Notes: generated by a model not told the origin, from the letters alone. A stretch of DNA of 64,000 nucleotides from Gerris lacustris (GCA_951217055.1 OX578282.1:47364329-47428328); one strand, 5' to 3'; positions 52,694 to 64,000 are shown, counted from the first letter of the stretch. Translations and numbers: made by a program.

Positions 52694-52902
52694 AAAAATA
52701 CAAATACCACAACCACAACCACAACCAAAACCAAAACCACAACCACAACAGATACAAATACCACAACCACAACAGATACAAATACCACAACCACAACCAC
52801 AACAGATACAAATACCACAACCACAACCACATAGATACAAATACCACAACCACAACCACAACCACAACAGATACAAATACCACAACCACAACCACAACCA
52901 CA
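52694..52902. repeat. (CCACAA)n array, inner block up to the palindrome centre
   Basis: About 210 bp of CCACAA with repeated ACAGATACAAATACCACAAC variants. It ends CCACAACCACA directly at the centre of symmetry. Confidence 0.97.
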
Positions 52903-52907
52903 TCAGT
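52903..52907. other. centre of the CCACAA/TTGTGG palindrome
   Basis: The five bases TCAGT separate CCACAACCACA (52892-52902) from TGTGGTTGTGG (52908-52918). Exact pairing runs about 17 bp; after that the arms keep the same repeat but differ in detail. Confidence 0.9.
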
Positions 52908-55900
52908 TGTGGTTGTGGTTGTGATAGTGGTTGTGGTTGTGGTTGTGGTTGTGGTTGTGGTTGTGGTTGTGGTTGTGGTTGTGGTTGTGGTTGTGGTTGT
53001 GGTATTTGTGTCTGTGGTTGTGGTTTTGGTATTTGTGTCTGTGGTTGTGGTTGTGGTTGTGGTTGTGGTTGTGGTTGTGGTTGTGGTATTTGTGTCTGTG
53101 GTTGTGGTTGTGGTTGTGGTTGTGGTTGTGGTTGTGGTTGTGGTTGAGGTTGTGGTTGTGGTTGTAATTGTGATTGTGGTTGTGGTTGTGGTTGTTATTG
53201 TGGTTGTGGTTGTGGTTGTGGTTGTAAATGTGGTTGTGGTTGTGGTTGTGGTTGTGGTTGTGGTTGTGCTTGAAGTTGTGATTGTGGTTGTGGTTGTGGT
53301 TGTGGTTGTGGTTGTGATTGTGGTTGTGGTTGTGGTTGTAATTGTGGTTGTGGTTGTGGTTGTGGTTGTGGTTGTGGTTGTGGTTGTGGTTGTAATTGTG
53401 ATTGTGGTTGTGGTTGTGGTTGTAATTGTGGTTGTGGTTGTGGTTGTGGTTGTGGTTGTGGTTGTGGTTGTGGATGTGGTTGTGGTTGTGGTTGTGGTTG
53501 TGGTTGTGGTTGTGGTTGTGGTTGTGGTTTAAGTTGTGATTGTGGTTGTGGTTGTGGTTGTGGTTGTGGTTGTGGTTGTGGTTGTGGTATTTGTATTTGT
53601 TGTGGTTGTGGTTGTTGTGGTTGTGGTATTTGTATCTGTTGTGGTTGTGGTAGTGGTTGTGGTATTTGTATCTGTTGTGGTTGGGGTGTGGTTATGGTGA
53701 TTGTTGTGGTTGTGGTATTTGTAGTGGTTATTGTGATGGTTAAGTTTGTGGTTGTGGTTAAGGTTGTGGTTGTGGTTGAGGTTGTGGTTGTGGTTTTAGT
53801 GTGGTTGTGGTATTGGTTGTGGTTGTGGTGTGGTTATGGTGATTGTTGTGGTTGTGGTATTTGTAGTGGTTATGGTGATGGTTAAGGTTGTGGTTGTGGT
53901 TAAGGTTGTGGTTGTGGTTGAGGTTGTGGTTGTGGTTGTGGTTGTGGTTGTGGTTGTGGTTGTGGTTGTGGTATTTGTATATGTTGTGGTTGTGGTATTT
54001 GTTGTTGTGGTATTTGTTGTAGTTTAGGTTGTGGTATTTTTTGTGGTTGTGGTATTTGTTGTGGTTGTGGTTGTGGTTGTGGTATTTGTTGTGGTTGTGG
54101 TTGTAGTATTTGTTGTGGTTGTGGTATTTGTTGTGGTTGTGGTATTTGTTGTGGTTGTGGTTGTGGTATTTGTTGTGGTTGTGGTTGTGGTATTTGTTAT
54201 TGATGTGGTATTTGTAGTAGTTGTGGTTGTGGTATTTTTTGTGGTTGTGGTAGTTGTAGTGGTTGTGGTTGTGGTTGTGGTTGTGGTTGTGGTTGTGGTT
54301 GTGGTATTTGTATTTGTATTTGTTGTGGTTGTGGTTGTGGTATTTGTATCTGTTGTGGTATGGTTGTGGTTGTGGTATTTGTATTTGTTGTGGTTGTGGT
54401 TATGGTTGTGGTTGTGGTTGTGGTTGTGGTATTTGTATTTGTTGTGGTTGTGGTTGTGGTTGTGGTTGTGGTATTTGTTGTGGTAATTGTTGTGGTATTT
54501 GTTGTGGTTGTGGTTGTGGTTGTGGTTATGGTTGTGGTATTTGTATTTGTTGTGGTTGTGGTATTTGTATTTGTTGTGGTTGTGGAATTTGTTGTGTTGT
54601 AGTATTTGTTGTGGTTGTGGCTGTGGTATTTGTTGTGGTTGTGGTATTTGTATTTGTTGTGGTTGTGGTATTTGTATTTGTTGTGGTTATGGTATTTGTT
54701 GTGGTTGTGGTTGTGGTTGTGGTGTGGTTGTGTTGATGGTTGTTGTTGTGGTATTTGTTGTAGTTGTGGTGATAGTTGTGTGATGGTTGTAATTGTGGTG
54801 TTGTATTTTTGTGGTTGTGGTTTTTGTTGTAGTTGTGGTTGTGGTATTTGTTGTAGCTGTGGTGATAGTTGTGTGATGGATGTAGTTGTGGTGATGGTTG
54901 TGGTTGTGGTGATGGTTGTGGTTGTGGTGGTGTATTTTGGTAGTTGTGGTATTTGATGTAGTTGTGGTTGTGGTATTTGTTGTGGTGATGGTTGTGGTTG
55001 TGGTAGTGGTTGTGGTTGTTGTTGTGGTATATGTTGTATTTGTGGTGATAGTTGTGTGATGGTTGTGGTTGTGGTGTTGCATTTTTGTGGTTGTGGTATT
55101 TGTTGTAGTTGTGGTGGTGGTATTTGTTGTAGCTGTGGTGATAATTGTGTGATGGTTGTGGTTGTTGTGATGGTTGTGGTTGTGGTGGTGTATTTTTGTG
55201 GTTGTGGTATATGTTGTGGTGATGGTATTTGTATTTGTTGTGGGTGTGGTTGTGGAGTGGTATTTGTTGTGGTTGTGGTATTTGTATTTGTTGTGGTTGT
55301 GGTATTTGTATTTGTTGTGGTTGTGGTTGTGGTGTGGTATTTGTTGTAGTTGTGTTTGTGGTGTTTGTTGTGGATGTGGTATTTGTTGTGGTTGTGGTTG
55401 CGGTGTGGTTGTGTTGATAGTTGTGGTGTGATATTGGTTGTGATTGTTGTTGTGGAATTTGTTGTGGTTGTGGTATTTGTTGTTGTGGTATTTGTTGTAG
55501 TTGTGTGGTTGTGGTATTTGTTGTAGTTTAGGTTGTGGTATTTTTTGTGGTTGTGGTATTTGTTGTGGTTGTGTTATGGATGTTGTTGTGGTATTTGTTG
55601 TTGTTGTGGTATTTGTAGTTGTTGTGGTATTTGTAGTAGTTGTGGTTGTGGTTTTTTTGTGGTTGTGATATTTGTTATGGTTGTGGTTATGGTTGTGGTG
55701 ATGGTTGTGATTGTGGTGATGGTTGTGGTTGTGGTTGTGGTGATGGTATTTTTTGTGGTTGTGGTATTTTTTGTGGTTGTGGATATGGTTGTGGTATTTG
55801 TATTTGTTGTGGTTGTGGTTGTGGTATTTGTTGTGGTTGTGGTGTGGTTGTGTTGATGGTTGTTGTTGTGGTATTTGTTGTAGTTGTGGCGATAGTTGTG

Positions 55901-56088
55901 TGATGGTTGTGGTTATGGTGTTGTATTTTTGTGGTTGTGGTATTTGTTGTTGTTGTGGTTGTGGTATTTTTTGTAGCTGTGGTGATAGTTGTGTGATGGT
56001 TGTGGTTGTGGTGATGGTTGTGGTTGTGGTGGTGTATTTTTGTGGTTGTGGTATTTGTTGTGGTTGTGGTTGTGGTTGTAATATTTGT
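52908..56088. repeat. (TTGTGG)n array, right arm
   Basis: About 3.2 kb. The first 680 bp is almost pure GTGGTT; later parts carry variants that mirror the left arm, including GGTATTTGTATTTGTTGTGG and GGTGTTGTATTTTTGTGG followed by TTGTGGTATTTGTTGTAG, seen near 54800, 55075 and 55918 and, inverted, near 51430. The repeat strand is G-rich with GG every six bases, which allows two-tetrad quadruplexes in principle. Open frames here (poly-Val, Trp-Leu or Cys-Gly) are spurious. Confidence 0.97.
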
Positions 56089-56099
56089 TGTGTATTTGG

Positions 56100-56187
56100 C
56101 CCCGTGGAAAAAAGTTATTATCAAAATTGTTCAGAGTAGAAAAAAGAAATGTCGATTTTTTACCATATTTTATAACTTTTGGTAGGA
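56100..56187 (-). repeat. right terminal repeat, inner fragment
   Basis: CCCCGTGGAAAAAAGTTATT through CGATTTTTTACCATATTTTA is the reverse complement of the inner third of the left terminal repeat (compare 47414-47490). Homology stops near 56187, and the outer part resumes only at 59345. Confidence 0.88.
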
Positions 56188-56202
56188 AATTTTGACGACA
56201 TT

Positions 56203-56499
56203 ATACACTCATAAACGAGTTCATAACACATACCCCAACATTTTGTATTTACTAGTTTTCGTAGGTAAATTTAATTATTATTAAATATTTTATCTAAATG
56301 TATCACCTACCGCTACACCTATGCCTACCCCTACACCTACCCCTACACCTACAACTCACCTTCACATATACCTACTTCTACACCTACACCTACTCCTACA
56401 CCTACCCTTACACACCCACCTACCCCTACACCTATACTCATAAACGAGTTCATAACACATAGCCCAGCATTTTGTATTTACTAGTTTTTGTAGGTAAAT
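56203..56499. repeat. 70-bp direct repeats flanking a CCTACA array
   Basis: ACTCATAAACGAGTTCATAA...TTTGTATTTACTAGTTTTCG occurs at 56203-56273 and, nearly identical, at 56431-56499. Between them (about 56303-56430) lie CCTACACCTACCCCTA repeats. Confidence 0.92.
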
Positions 56500-56514
56500 A
56501 TTATTATTATTGAA

Positions 56515-56562
56515 GTATCCGTATCAGTATCCGTATCAGTATCCCTATCAGTATCCGACGAC
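56515..56562. repeat. GTATCCGTATCA array, left flank of the second palindrome
   Basis: Four to five units of GTATCCGTATCA. The long array at 58282-58727 is its reverse complement (GATACTGATACGG), so the block is mirrored. Confidence 0.9.
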
Positions 56563-57188
56563 ATGACTATATGAACGACGACATAATGACAACATGATGA
56601 CGACATGACGACATGACGACATTATTACGACATTATGACAACACTATGACGACACGATGAAGACACCATGATGACGATGACGACACGACTAGGACATTAT
56701 GACGACATGACGACGACACTATGACGACATTAGGACGTTATTATGACGACATTATGCCGACATTATGACGACACTATGACGACATTATGACGACATGACT
56801 ATATGAACGACGACATAATGAAAACATGATGACGACATGACGACATGACTATATGAACGACGACATAATGAAAACATGATGACGACATGACGACATGACT
56901 ATATGAACGACGACATAATGAAAACATGATGACGACATGACGACATGACTATATGAACGACGACATGATAAAAACACGACATTATGACAACATTATGACG
57001 ACACTATGACGACATTATGACGACACTATGACGGCACTATAAAGACACGATGATGACAACACGACGAGGACATTATGACGACATGACGCCGAAATTATGA
57101 CGACATTATGACGACAATATGACGACACTGTGACGACACTATGACGACATTATAACGACATTATGACGGCACTATGACGACATTATGA
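56563..57188. repeat. ACGACATTATG array, left arm of the second palindrome
   Basis: Units of 11 bp (ACGACATTATG/ACGACACTATG) with shorter ATGACGAC runs. From 56791 to 56990 an exact 50-bp higher-order unit containing GACTATATGAACGACGAC repeats four times (starts 56791, 56841, 56891, 56941). Confidence 0.95.
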
Positions 57189-58048
57189 CGATAATGTCGT
57201 CATAGTGTCGTCATAGTGTCGTCATAGTGTCGTCATAGTGTCGTCATAGTGTCGTCATAGTGTCGTCATAGTGTCGTCATAGTGTCGTCATAGTGTCGTC
57301 ACAGTGTCGTCACAGTGTCGTCATAGTGTCGTCATAGTGTCGTCACAGTGTCGTCACAGTGTCGTCACAGTGTCGTCATAGTGTCGTCACAGTGTCGTCA
57401 CAGTGTCGTCATAGTGTCGTCACAGTGTCGTCACAGTGTCGTCATAGTGTCGTCACAGTGTCGTCACAGTGTCGTCATAGTGTCGTCACAGTGTCGTCAC
57501 AGTGTCGTCATAGTGTCGTCATAGTGTCGTCATAGTGTCGTTATAGTGTCGTCATAGTGTCGTCATAGTGTCGTCATAGTGTCGTCATAGTGTCGTCATA
57601 GTGTCGTCATAGTGTCGTCATAGTGTCGTCATAGTGTCGTCACAGTGTCGTCATAGTGTGTCACAGTGTCGTCACAGTGTCGTCATAGTGTCGTCACAGT
57701 GTCGTCATAGTGTCTTCACAGTGTCGTCATAGTGTCGTCATAGTGTCGTCATAGTGTCGGCATAGTGTCGTCATAGTGTCGTCATAGTGTCGTCATAGTG
57801 TCGTCGTTCATATAGCCATGTCGTCATAATGTCGTCATAATGTCGGCGTCATGTCGTCATAATGTCGTCGTCATGTCGTCATAATGTCCTCGTCGTGTCG
57901 TTATCGTCATTATCGTGTCATCATCGTGTCGTCATCACGGCGGCATCGTGTCGTCATCATGTCATCATAACGTCATCATGTAATCGTCATCATCGTGTCG
58001 TCATCATGTCGTCGGCAGGCTTCGTCATCATGTCGTCGTCGTCGTTAT
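57189..58048. repeat. CGTCATAGTGT array, right arm of the second palindrome
   Basis: More than 50 copies of the 11-bp unit CGTCATAGTGT or CGTCACAGTGT, the reverse complement of the left arm, meeting it at GACGACATTAT-GACG-ATAATGTCGTC. Near 57800 the sequence TCGTTCATATAGCCATGTCG mirrors the left arm's CATGACTATATGAACGA. The last 200 bp decay into CATCATGTCGTCG. Confidence 0.96.
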
Positions 58049-58281
58049 CTCTGATTCAGATTCAGATTCAGGTTTCGATTCTGATTTAGATTCAGAATTT
58101 GATTCCGATTCCTATTCAGATTCAGATTCAGATTCAGATTCAGATTCTGATTCCTATTCAGAATAAGATTCCGATTCCTATTCAGATTCCAATTCCGATT
58201 CCGATTCCTAGTCCGATTCAGATTCCGATTCCCATTCTTATTCGGTTTCAGATTTAGATTCAGATTCAGATTCAGATTCAG
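58049..58281. repeat. GATTCA/GATTCC array
   Basis: Hexamer array of GATTCAGATTC with TCCTATTC variants. It has no mirror partner on the left side. Confidence 0.95.
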
Positions 58282-58727
58282 ATGGATACTACGGGATACT
58301 GATACCCCACTGAGATACTGATGGATACCACGGGAGACATACAGATACTGATACGGGATACTGATACGGATACTTATATGAATACTGATACGGATACTGA
58401 TACAGATACTGATACAGGTACTACGGGATATTTATACGGATACTGATATGGGATACTGATACGGATACTGGTACTAATACGGATACTGATACTGATACGA
58501 CATACTGATACGGATACTGATACTACGGGATACTGATACGGATACTAATACGGGAAACTGATACGGATACTAATACGGGAAACTGATACGGGATACTGAT
58601 ACGGATACAACAGGATACTGATAGGGATACTGCGGGTGCTGATACGGATACTGATACGGATACTGGATACTGATACGAGATACTGATACTGATACGGGAT
58701 ACTGACATTGATACGGATACTGATACT
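58282..58727. repeat. GATACTGATACGG array, right flank of the second palindrome
   Basis: About 450 bp of GATACTGATACGG with TACGGGATACTG variants. Inverted with respect to 56515-56562. Minus-strand open frames through it (Ser/Val/Tyr repeats) are compositional. Confidence 0.95.
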
Positions 58728-58776
58728 GACAGGGCCGGCGCAAGGGCGCAGGCGCCGGCGAAGCCGGCAGATTCCT
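58728..58776. repeat. GC-rich hAT-like terminus
   Basis: CAGGGCCGGCGCAAGGGCGC followed by GGCGCCGGCGAAGCCGGC, strongly GC-rich against its surroundings. CAGGGCCGGC starts are common for hAT ends, but no partner or 8-bp duplication was found. Confidence 0.35.
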
Positions 58777-59344
58777 TATACATTTTTTGTTTAGCAATCT
58801 TTTGCAAGTAGCTTAAACTAAAAATTTAAAAAAAGTGAAATAAATAAATATAATATTATATTTATTATAATATTATATTAAATTAAAATAACGGGAAGCA
58901 GTAAGAAATAATTGCAGCAGAAATATTAGTATGAACTGTAAACGGAACCGCAAAATCATTCTGTGTTTTTGAGTTTTAAATAAAAAAAATAAATCGGAGG
59001 GGTGTGTAGTAAGGGAGATAAGAGGGATGAAAATGCAGATATGGAAATAAGTGACAGAGTAAAAGTTGAGAAATAAGTGAGAAGGTAATAGAACAGTAGG
59101 ACTTCTACCAGGTAGAAAGTGATAAAAACACTATGTCTAAAAACACTAGGGGACACCTGGAATTCTTATCTACCTTAGATAATCATCTAAAGATAAGATT
59201 AAATCAAAGCTTATTAAAATCTTTTTTACATACTACATTTTTAATTTGTTGTCAGTTTTATTTAATTAGCCCTCCCGCTCGTTAATATCGTAAAATCTTT
59301 ATTCTATTCTTCTACATTTTTCTATTTTTCGTAATTTTTTTTAA

Positions 59345-59628
59345 GTGGACCACTTTATGGGTATTAAATTAAAGAGGACAGTGTATAGAAGACTTTAAAA
59401 AACACCGCACATCGTTATCACTCTTTGTTCCGGAGATATTGGCGTTACAGTGAATAGGCCAAATTTGGGTCTTCAATAGGGGGTGGTGGGGGAAGCAAGC
59501 GGTGGCACTCGATATGATAATATGAAAAATGCTTCCCTAAACCCCTTCTAAACGATGGTGTAAAGAAAGTTTAGTATTTAATTCCCCCCCCCCCCCCCTT
59601 TTTTGCTTATTTGTACTGGCCTATGTCC
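59345..59628 (-). repeat. right terminal repeat, outer fragment
   Basis: Reverse complement of the outer two-thirds of 49460-49907. It contains GAAGCAAGCGGTGGCACTCG and ends TTATTTGTACTGGCCTATG. The poly-G tract of the left copy is here a run of about 16 C (59585-59600). At the inner edge, AAGTGG-A-CCACTT (59343-59355) is a small palindrome at the junction with the inserted block. Confidence 0.9.
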
Positions 59629-60659
59629 CATATTTACGCAATCTTCATTTTGACGGGTCTCAAATTTGTGATAGATAAACATTGAATGACAGCAAAACAG
59701 GAAATATCGATTATATTATTTATATTATTTTAAATATATCGAAGGCACGGTTTAGATTAGGTGTTTGTGAGATCCGTTGTACAAAGATTTGTCGTTTTAT
59801 AGGTTTAAGATCAGCCCTCTAGATTGTTGTCATTTAAATAAATTCGGAACTATGTATTTTTTTTTTTTCACTAACATTATATGATATAACAATGATAATT
59901 ATATTATCAACATTACATATGATTCAACAGAAAATTTAGAAACGTGGTATATAAAAAGTTCTTTTTATCATGTAATTATTTTAAAATTAAGAGAGATGTT
60001 ATACTATACATCATTGCAATTCTGTTGAAATTTATTCTAATCTTCAATATTATCTTAGGGTATGATATTTCTGAACATGTATAACATTTCCATCGGAAAT
60101 TGGTCAGTAGTGGCTTATCGTGCCGGATTTTTTTTTAAATCACTTAAAACATAAAATATACATTAAAGCGGGTAAATTCAACAATTAATATAACATAATA
60201 ATAATAATAATTACAATTAAATATAACATAATAATTCTCTATCTTATTTTATAATAACTCTAATGCGCTAAGAGTAATCAAAAGAGAAAGAAATAGTTCA
60301 CTCACTTTCCCTTTTTTAATTTAAATTTATTTATTACACATACATTTAATTTAAATATTTTAAAACAAAGCTTTTATACTTTTTATATTTCAACATTTCA
60401 TGATGACCTCCACTAACGCTTTATTATATATTAAGATTTATAAAAGGTTTAAAACTAATATCGATACATTTTAATCTTCCCTGAGCAAGAGGCGGATTAA
60501 AATTGATGGGACATTATTTTGGTCCCACCTCAACACTTCTAACAGTCTCAGTCTAAGTTACCTTGACAAGTTAACACAAAGTGAAGTTAATGTATTTCGA
60601 TTAATTTTTATTTATGGAATTTTATTTTGAATTTAATTTTTATATTATAATCATAATTA
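59629..60659. other. AT-rich gene-free stretch
   Basis: No coding or repeat feature beyond short A/T runs was recognised. Confidence 0.4.
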
Positions 60660-61230
60660 AAAAATAGTTTGCCCATGATTTGCACATAGCTTCCTCATGT
60701 TCTATAACGTACTTAAATGGTGTTATGCGTTATGCTATTACAAACATTATTGTCTAATTGATATAGCTTTTTCCCCCTTCATTTATTTTAAATCTGTCAA
60801 AATTGTTATAATTTTTTACATGGATAAAAGTATTAATTTATTAAAATTAAAAGAGCGCAGAAGGATGAAATTAATAACGGGGTCAACTGTGACTCTACGT
60901 TAGACATACCATCCAAATTTCTTAAAAATGAGATGAATACTGTTAAAGATTACTTTAGATAAATGTATGTTTGTAATCGTGTGGAAGAGTAAGAGAAACA
61001 AATAGGCGCAGAAGGTTGAAACTTATATGGCACCAACAAAGGGATAATTATGATCTACCATCCAAATTTCATTAAAATCGGACAATTAGTTTTAGTTTTG
61101 ATTATATGTTGGTTCGCAAAGTAGAACGACAGACAGACACGGAACCAAAAATGATCCTGGGCCTGAGGTCTGAAACGAATATCTGTCTTGGAATTTTTGA
61201 AATCGGTATGCTCGAAAACAATAAGTAATG
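60660..61230 (+). repeat. dispersed repeat family copy
   Basis: Blocks in family order: GCACATAGCTTCCTCATGTT, GGCGCAGAAGGTTGAAACTT, CCATCCAAATTTCATTAAAA, ACGACAGACAGACACGGAAC and CTGAAACGAATATCTGTCTT. The 3' hairpin is lost. Confidence 0.78.
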
Positions 61231-61351
61231 TTATGAAATATATAACTAGGATATGTCAAAGTGACGTCTGGGCTACTAGCAGATTTGTTCTAATATTTAA
61301 TTAAATGGCTGCATTTGTGTAAATAAAACAAGAATAGATAAATTATGTATG

Positions 61352-61352
<1 letters not shown>

Positions 61353-61439
<87 letters not shown>

Positions 61440-61452
61440 GAGAAAGAGAGAT
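61353..61452. repeat. (TA)n(GA)n compound microsatellite
   Basis: About 36 bp of TA followed by about 65 bp of GA with a few AAGA/GGAG interruptions. Confidence 0.95.
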
Positions 61453-63628
61453 GTTTATGTGAGGTTTAAAAAAGCAAATATTCTTATTTACCTTGGCCTT
61501 ATAAATATTCTAATATTTATTAGCAGCCGATTTGGAAATGACACCTAACATCGTCTTGCTATTAGTTCTGTTTTAATACTGTTTTAATATATAGTTCTGT
61601 TTTAATACTGTTTTAATATATAGTTAAACTTAATATTCATGAAAAATTCTTACTTATACAAAAATCCTTATCCTCCATTCAAAATGTCTATAAAGTAGGA
61701 AGACTATAGACTAGACTTCTTTGTCCATGATTATTATCATTCAAAGAAAGGTTCTGGGTTACCTTTTTAGGTCACCATCTAGAGACCACCCAAAGAGTAA
61801 AGATATGAAATTAGTTAAGGTTTTGGTTGGCTGTGCGGGCTTCCTGTCACATTCATTCATAAGGGATTCCTAACCTAAATTTAAGGGTAAAATTATACTG
61901 AACTACTACTATTACTACCACTACTAAAATTTAGGGTAAATCAAGAAAAATTTGCTTAAACCATAGTTTAAAGACAAAACTATTTATGTCTTTTTATACC
62001 CTTTAGAATCTAGAACATTACTGAAACTTCTTTTAATGTATGTATAAGAAAGTCACCGAATATTAAGATAACCCTAACTTATTTCATATTCTCAGATAAA
62101 TTAAACTTTACGAGGTTTTCTGTTGGATTTTACTGGGTTTGTAAATTTTAATAAACCTTCTTTATTAAATACACTTTCCATAATTTCCAAAGTTTATGTC
62201 AACTAGTTATGTTACTCGAGCATTAATAAATTCATAATTTTTTTATATTTAATATTTGACGTTTTTACACATTTCGTAAATAATAGTTCATAAAAATCTA
62301 CGTTACTATGTCAAGTTTAATAGGAATGTAATTTATGAACCGATGTGCTCGCTAGATGGTCGATAGTTTTAAACGCAATTGTTCCTGCACTGTTTATTTG
62401 CTTTTTGAATCTCTTCATTCATCTTCAGATAAAACTAGTCAAAATATTTCCAATTTTTTTAATTATGTATAATATACTTGATGTATAATATATTTTTTCA
62501 AACATCTGTGAGATATGAACTATATTTTTTCTTAAGAAAAAGCCTGCTCTTTTAAATGGTGCCACAATGCTCCAATCTACAATAGTTTTTGAGAAATCAA
62601 ATGTTTTGAAAGGTAAAGTAAACTATTCAAATTTTTAGCCTAATAACTTCAGAAGGTTTCGAAAAAAGCCTGTCTATACTAACTTTTTAGATACCGTTAA
62701 GGAGTAGAATCACATTTAATGTAAGTTATTTCCGCACTTTATACTTTTTTTGAGCCACCATTTTGTTTTGTACTTTTTAACTGGTGACCCAGAAACCCCA
62801 ATGAATTTCAATGTAATAAAATTATATGGTCTCCCTGTTCAATTTTATTTCATCGTATTTTTGACCTCATATTTGTTCGTAAATTTTGATGGGTAAACAT
62901 TGACCTATTCGTCGAAATTAAGAAAATGCATAAGGTTTGAGAAAAATTCGTTGACAAAGAAAAAGTTAAGAGGTTTTTTTGTCTAATTGCAACGCTCTAT
63001 GTTTGAATAACTGAAATCAAACTTCTCAGCATTTTGTAAAAGGAAATGCAAATGATTAAATTACCTTCCCGGGATTAAATGCAGTGGAGGCATACCTAAT
63101 AACTTAAAGACGTAAGCATCTTTCAACTTCTCCTTATCTTAATCTATTTTGATAACGTAATCAGTTAAAAAAGAATGAGAGCTTAAACAGAAAAATAAAA
63201 CCATTTAGGATGAAGTTATTGGAAAGGTACGAATTTGTAGTTGCAGCGTTTCAATTATTAGAATTAGAAGAAATTATTATCGGATCAGTAATCAGTAATC
63301 AGATAGTAAAATGCAAGATAATAAATGTGTAAAAACAAAGGACAATCAACACGTGGGAAAATCAAAGTAAACTAATTATAATTAAGTGGATATCCTCTAT
63401 AAAATAATGAAATACAATTTGAGGATAGCAAGGATCACTTGAGTAATCGTAAATCTAAAACTTTGTTTTTTACTTTTCACTGATCAATATCCTCAAATTT
63501 TGTTTTAAACTAATAATAATCAATTTTAAAATCAAAACAAACATTTGTTTTTAGTGGAATAAATGTGTTTTCCTTAGCTTGGCAACAACAAATCATTTCA
63601 AGGTGAGTCGTCGGGACACTACTCGAGT
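61453..63628. other. gene-free stretch
   Basis: No open frame or mobile element end could be supported. A tandem duplication of ATATAGTTCTGTTTTAATAC-like sequence occurs at about 61565-61625. Confidence 0.4.
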
Positions 63629-64000
63629 ATACAGGGTGGTCCAAAAGTCTCCCCCCCCCTCTTAACTTTTGAACGGTTTGAGATAAATTAATGAAACTTG
63701 GGGGATCTCTACCATGCAAAGGGAAGTTTGTTTTCATGCAATCGCCCACTAGGGGCAACCACCCCCTTTGCCCCCAGGCCACCCAACATTAAAATTTCAA
63801 ATTGGAGTATATATTTTTGATAGCATATTTGGATTCTACGAAGAAAAATAATAAACTTTTTTTTCTATTTCCAATATTTTTCCCCCTACAGGGGGGCAAA
63901 GATAGCAAAATAACCCTTCCTAAATAGTAAAAAAAATAGCACTTAGATCGTTGTAAAATCTAAACGGTTAGAAATAAAGTAATGGAACTTGGGGGATCTG
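63629..64000 (+). mobile_element. DNA transposon end, cut by the window edge
   Basis: TATACAGGGTGGTCCAAAAG has the TA plus CAGGGTG start seen in the other Tc1/mariner-like elements here. An internal segment (GAAACTTGGGGGATCTC at about 63693) recurs near the window end (GGAACTTGGGGGATCTG), so the terminal region carries subrepeats. The other end is outside the window. Confidence 0.6.

Noticed and set aside
52908..56088. Telomeric or interstitial telomere array
   Set aside because: The unit is TTGTGG, not the insect TTAGG. The array orientation (C-strand then G-strand) is also opposite to that of a telomere fusion.
52909..56139. Many plus-strand open frames of poly-Val, Leu-Trp or Cys-Gly, and Thr/Asn/His frames on the opposite strand
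   Set aside because: Same compositional artefact of the TTGTGG array; no start context, domain or codon bias.
56563..58048. CRISPR-like array
   Set aside because: The 11-bp units are contiguous with no unique spacers, in a eukaryotic context.
58523..58807. Ser/Val/Tyr-rich open frames on the minus strand
   Set aside because: They are translations of the GATACTGATACGG array.
63510..63782. 90-codon minus frame
   Set aside because: Spans the boundary of a transposon end and contains no recognisable domain.

Overview
The window looks like a piece of an AT-rich, transposon-laden insect genome. This rests on three conserved eukaryotic genes with spliced, insect-like introns (GT/AG junctions, coding phase kept at every join) and on the repeat fauna (Tc1/mariner, pogo, hAT, PIF/Harbinger and piggyBac-like elements, non-LTR retrotransposons). 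Order and species cannot be fixed from the sequence; a hemipteran is a guess.

Layout. From 1 to about 8.8 kb lies the 3' half of ADRM1/Rpn13, the proteasomal ubiquitin receptor (+ strand, three exons, DEUBAD end), with transposons in the preceding sequence. From 14.3 to 16.6 kb is a complete three-exon glutaredoxin (113 aa, CPYC active site). From 30.9 down to 18.5 kb is a complete ten-exon NOM1/Sgd1 gene (- strand, 958 codons plus stop; MIF4G and MA3 domains; ribosome biogenesis). Its introns hold a mariner relic, a fold-back element, two pogo/Tigger elements, a MADF-domain fragment and a 5'-truncated LINE with an exact 16-bp target duplication.

No host gene could be recognised from about 31 to 64 kb. 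It holds copies of a dispersed repeat family ending in a nested hairpin, a duplicated segment in which one copy carries a PIF/Harbinger element (TAA duplication) and a 73-bp hAT MITE (8-bp duplication) while the sister copy keeps the empty site, a mariner relic, and an RTE-like LINE with a 15-bp target duplication.

The most striking region is 49.46-59.63 kb: a roughly 10-kb mosaic of microsatellites between inverted terminal repeats. A (CCACAA)n array meets a (TTGTGG)n array head to head at 52905. The right terminal repeat is split by a second, independently palindromic block centred at about 57189, an 11-bp CGTCATAGTGT array facing its own reverse complement and flanked by mirrored GTATCC/GGATAC arrays. 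The long open frames there are artefacts, because GTGGTT repeats contain no stop in any frame. I read the region as a giant fold-back element nested with a second one. An assembly problem is possible, but the arms differ in detail, which argues against a simple hairpin-read artefact.

The three genes are housekeeping loci (proteasome, thiol redox, ribosome biogenesis) and nothing suggests that they act as one pathway.
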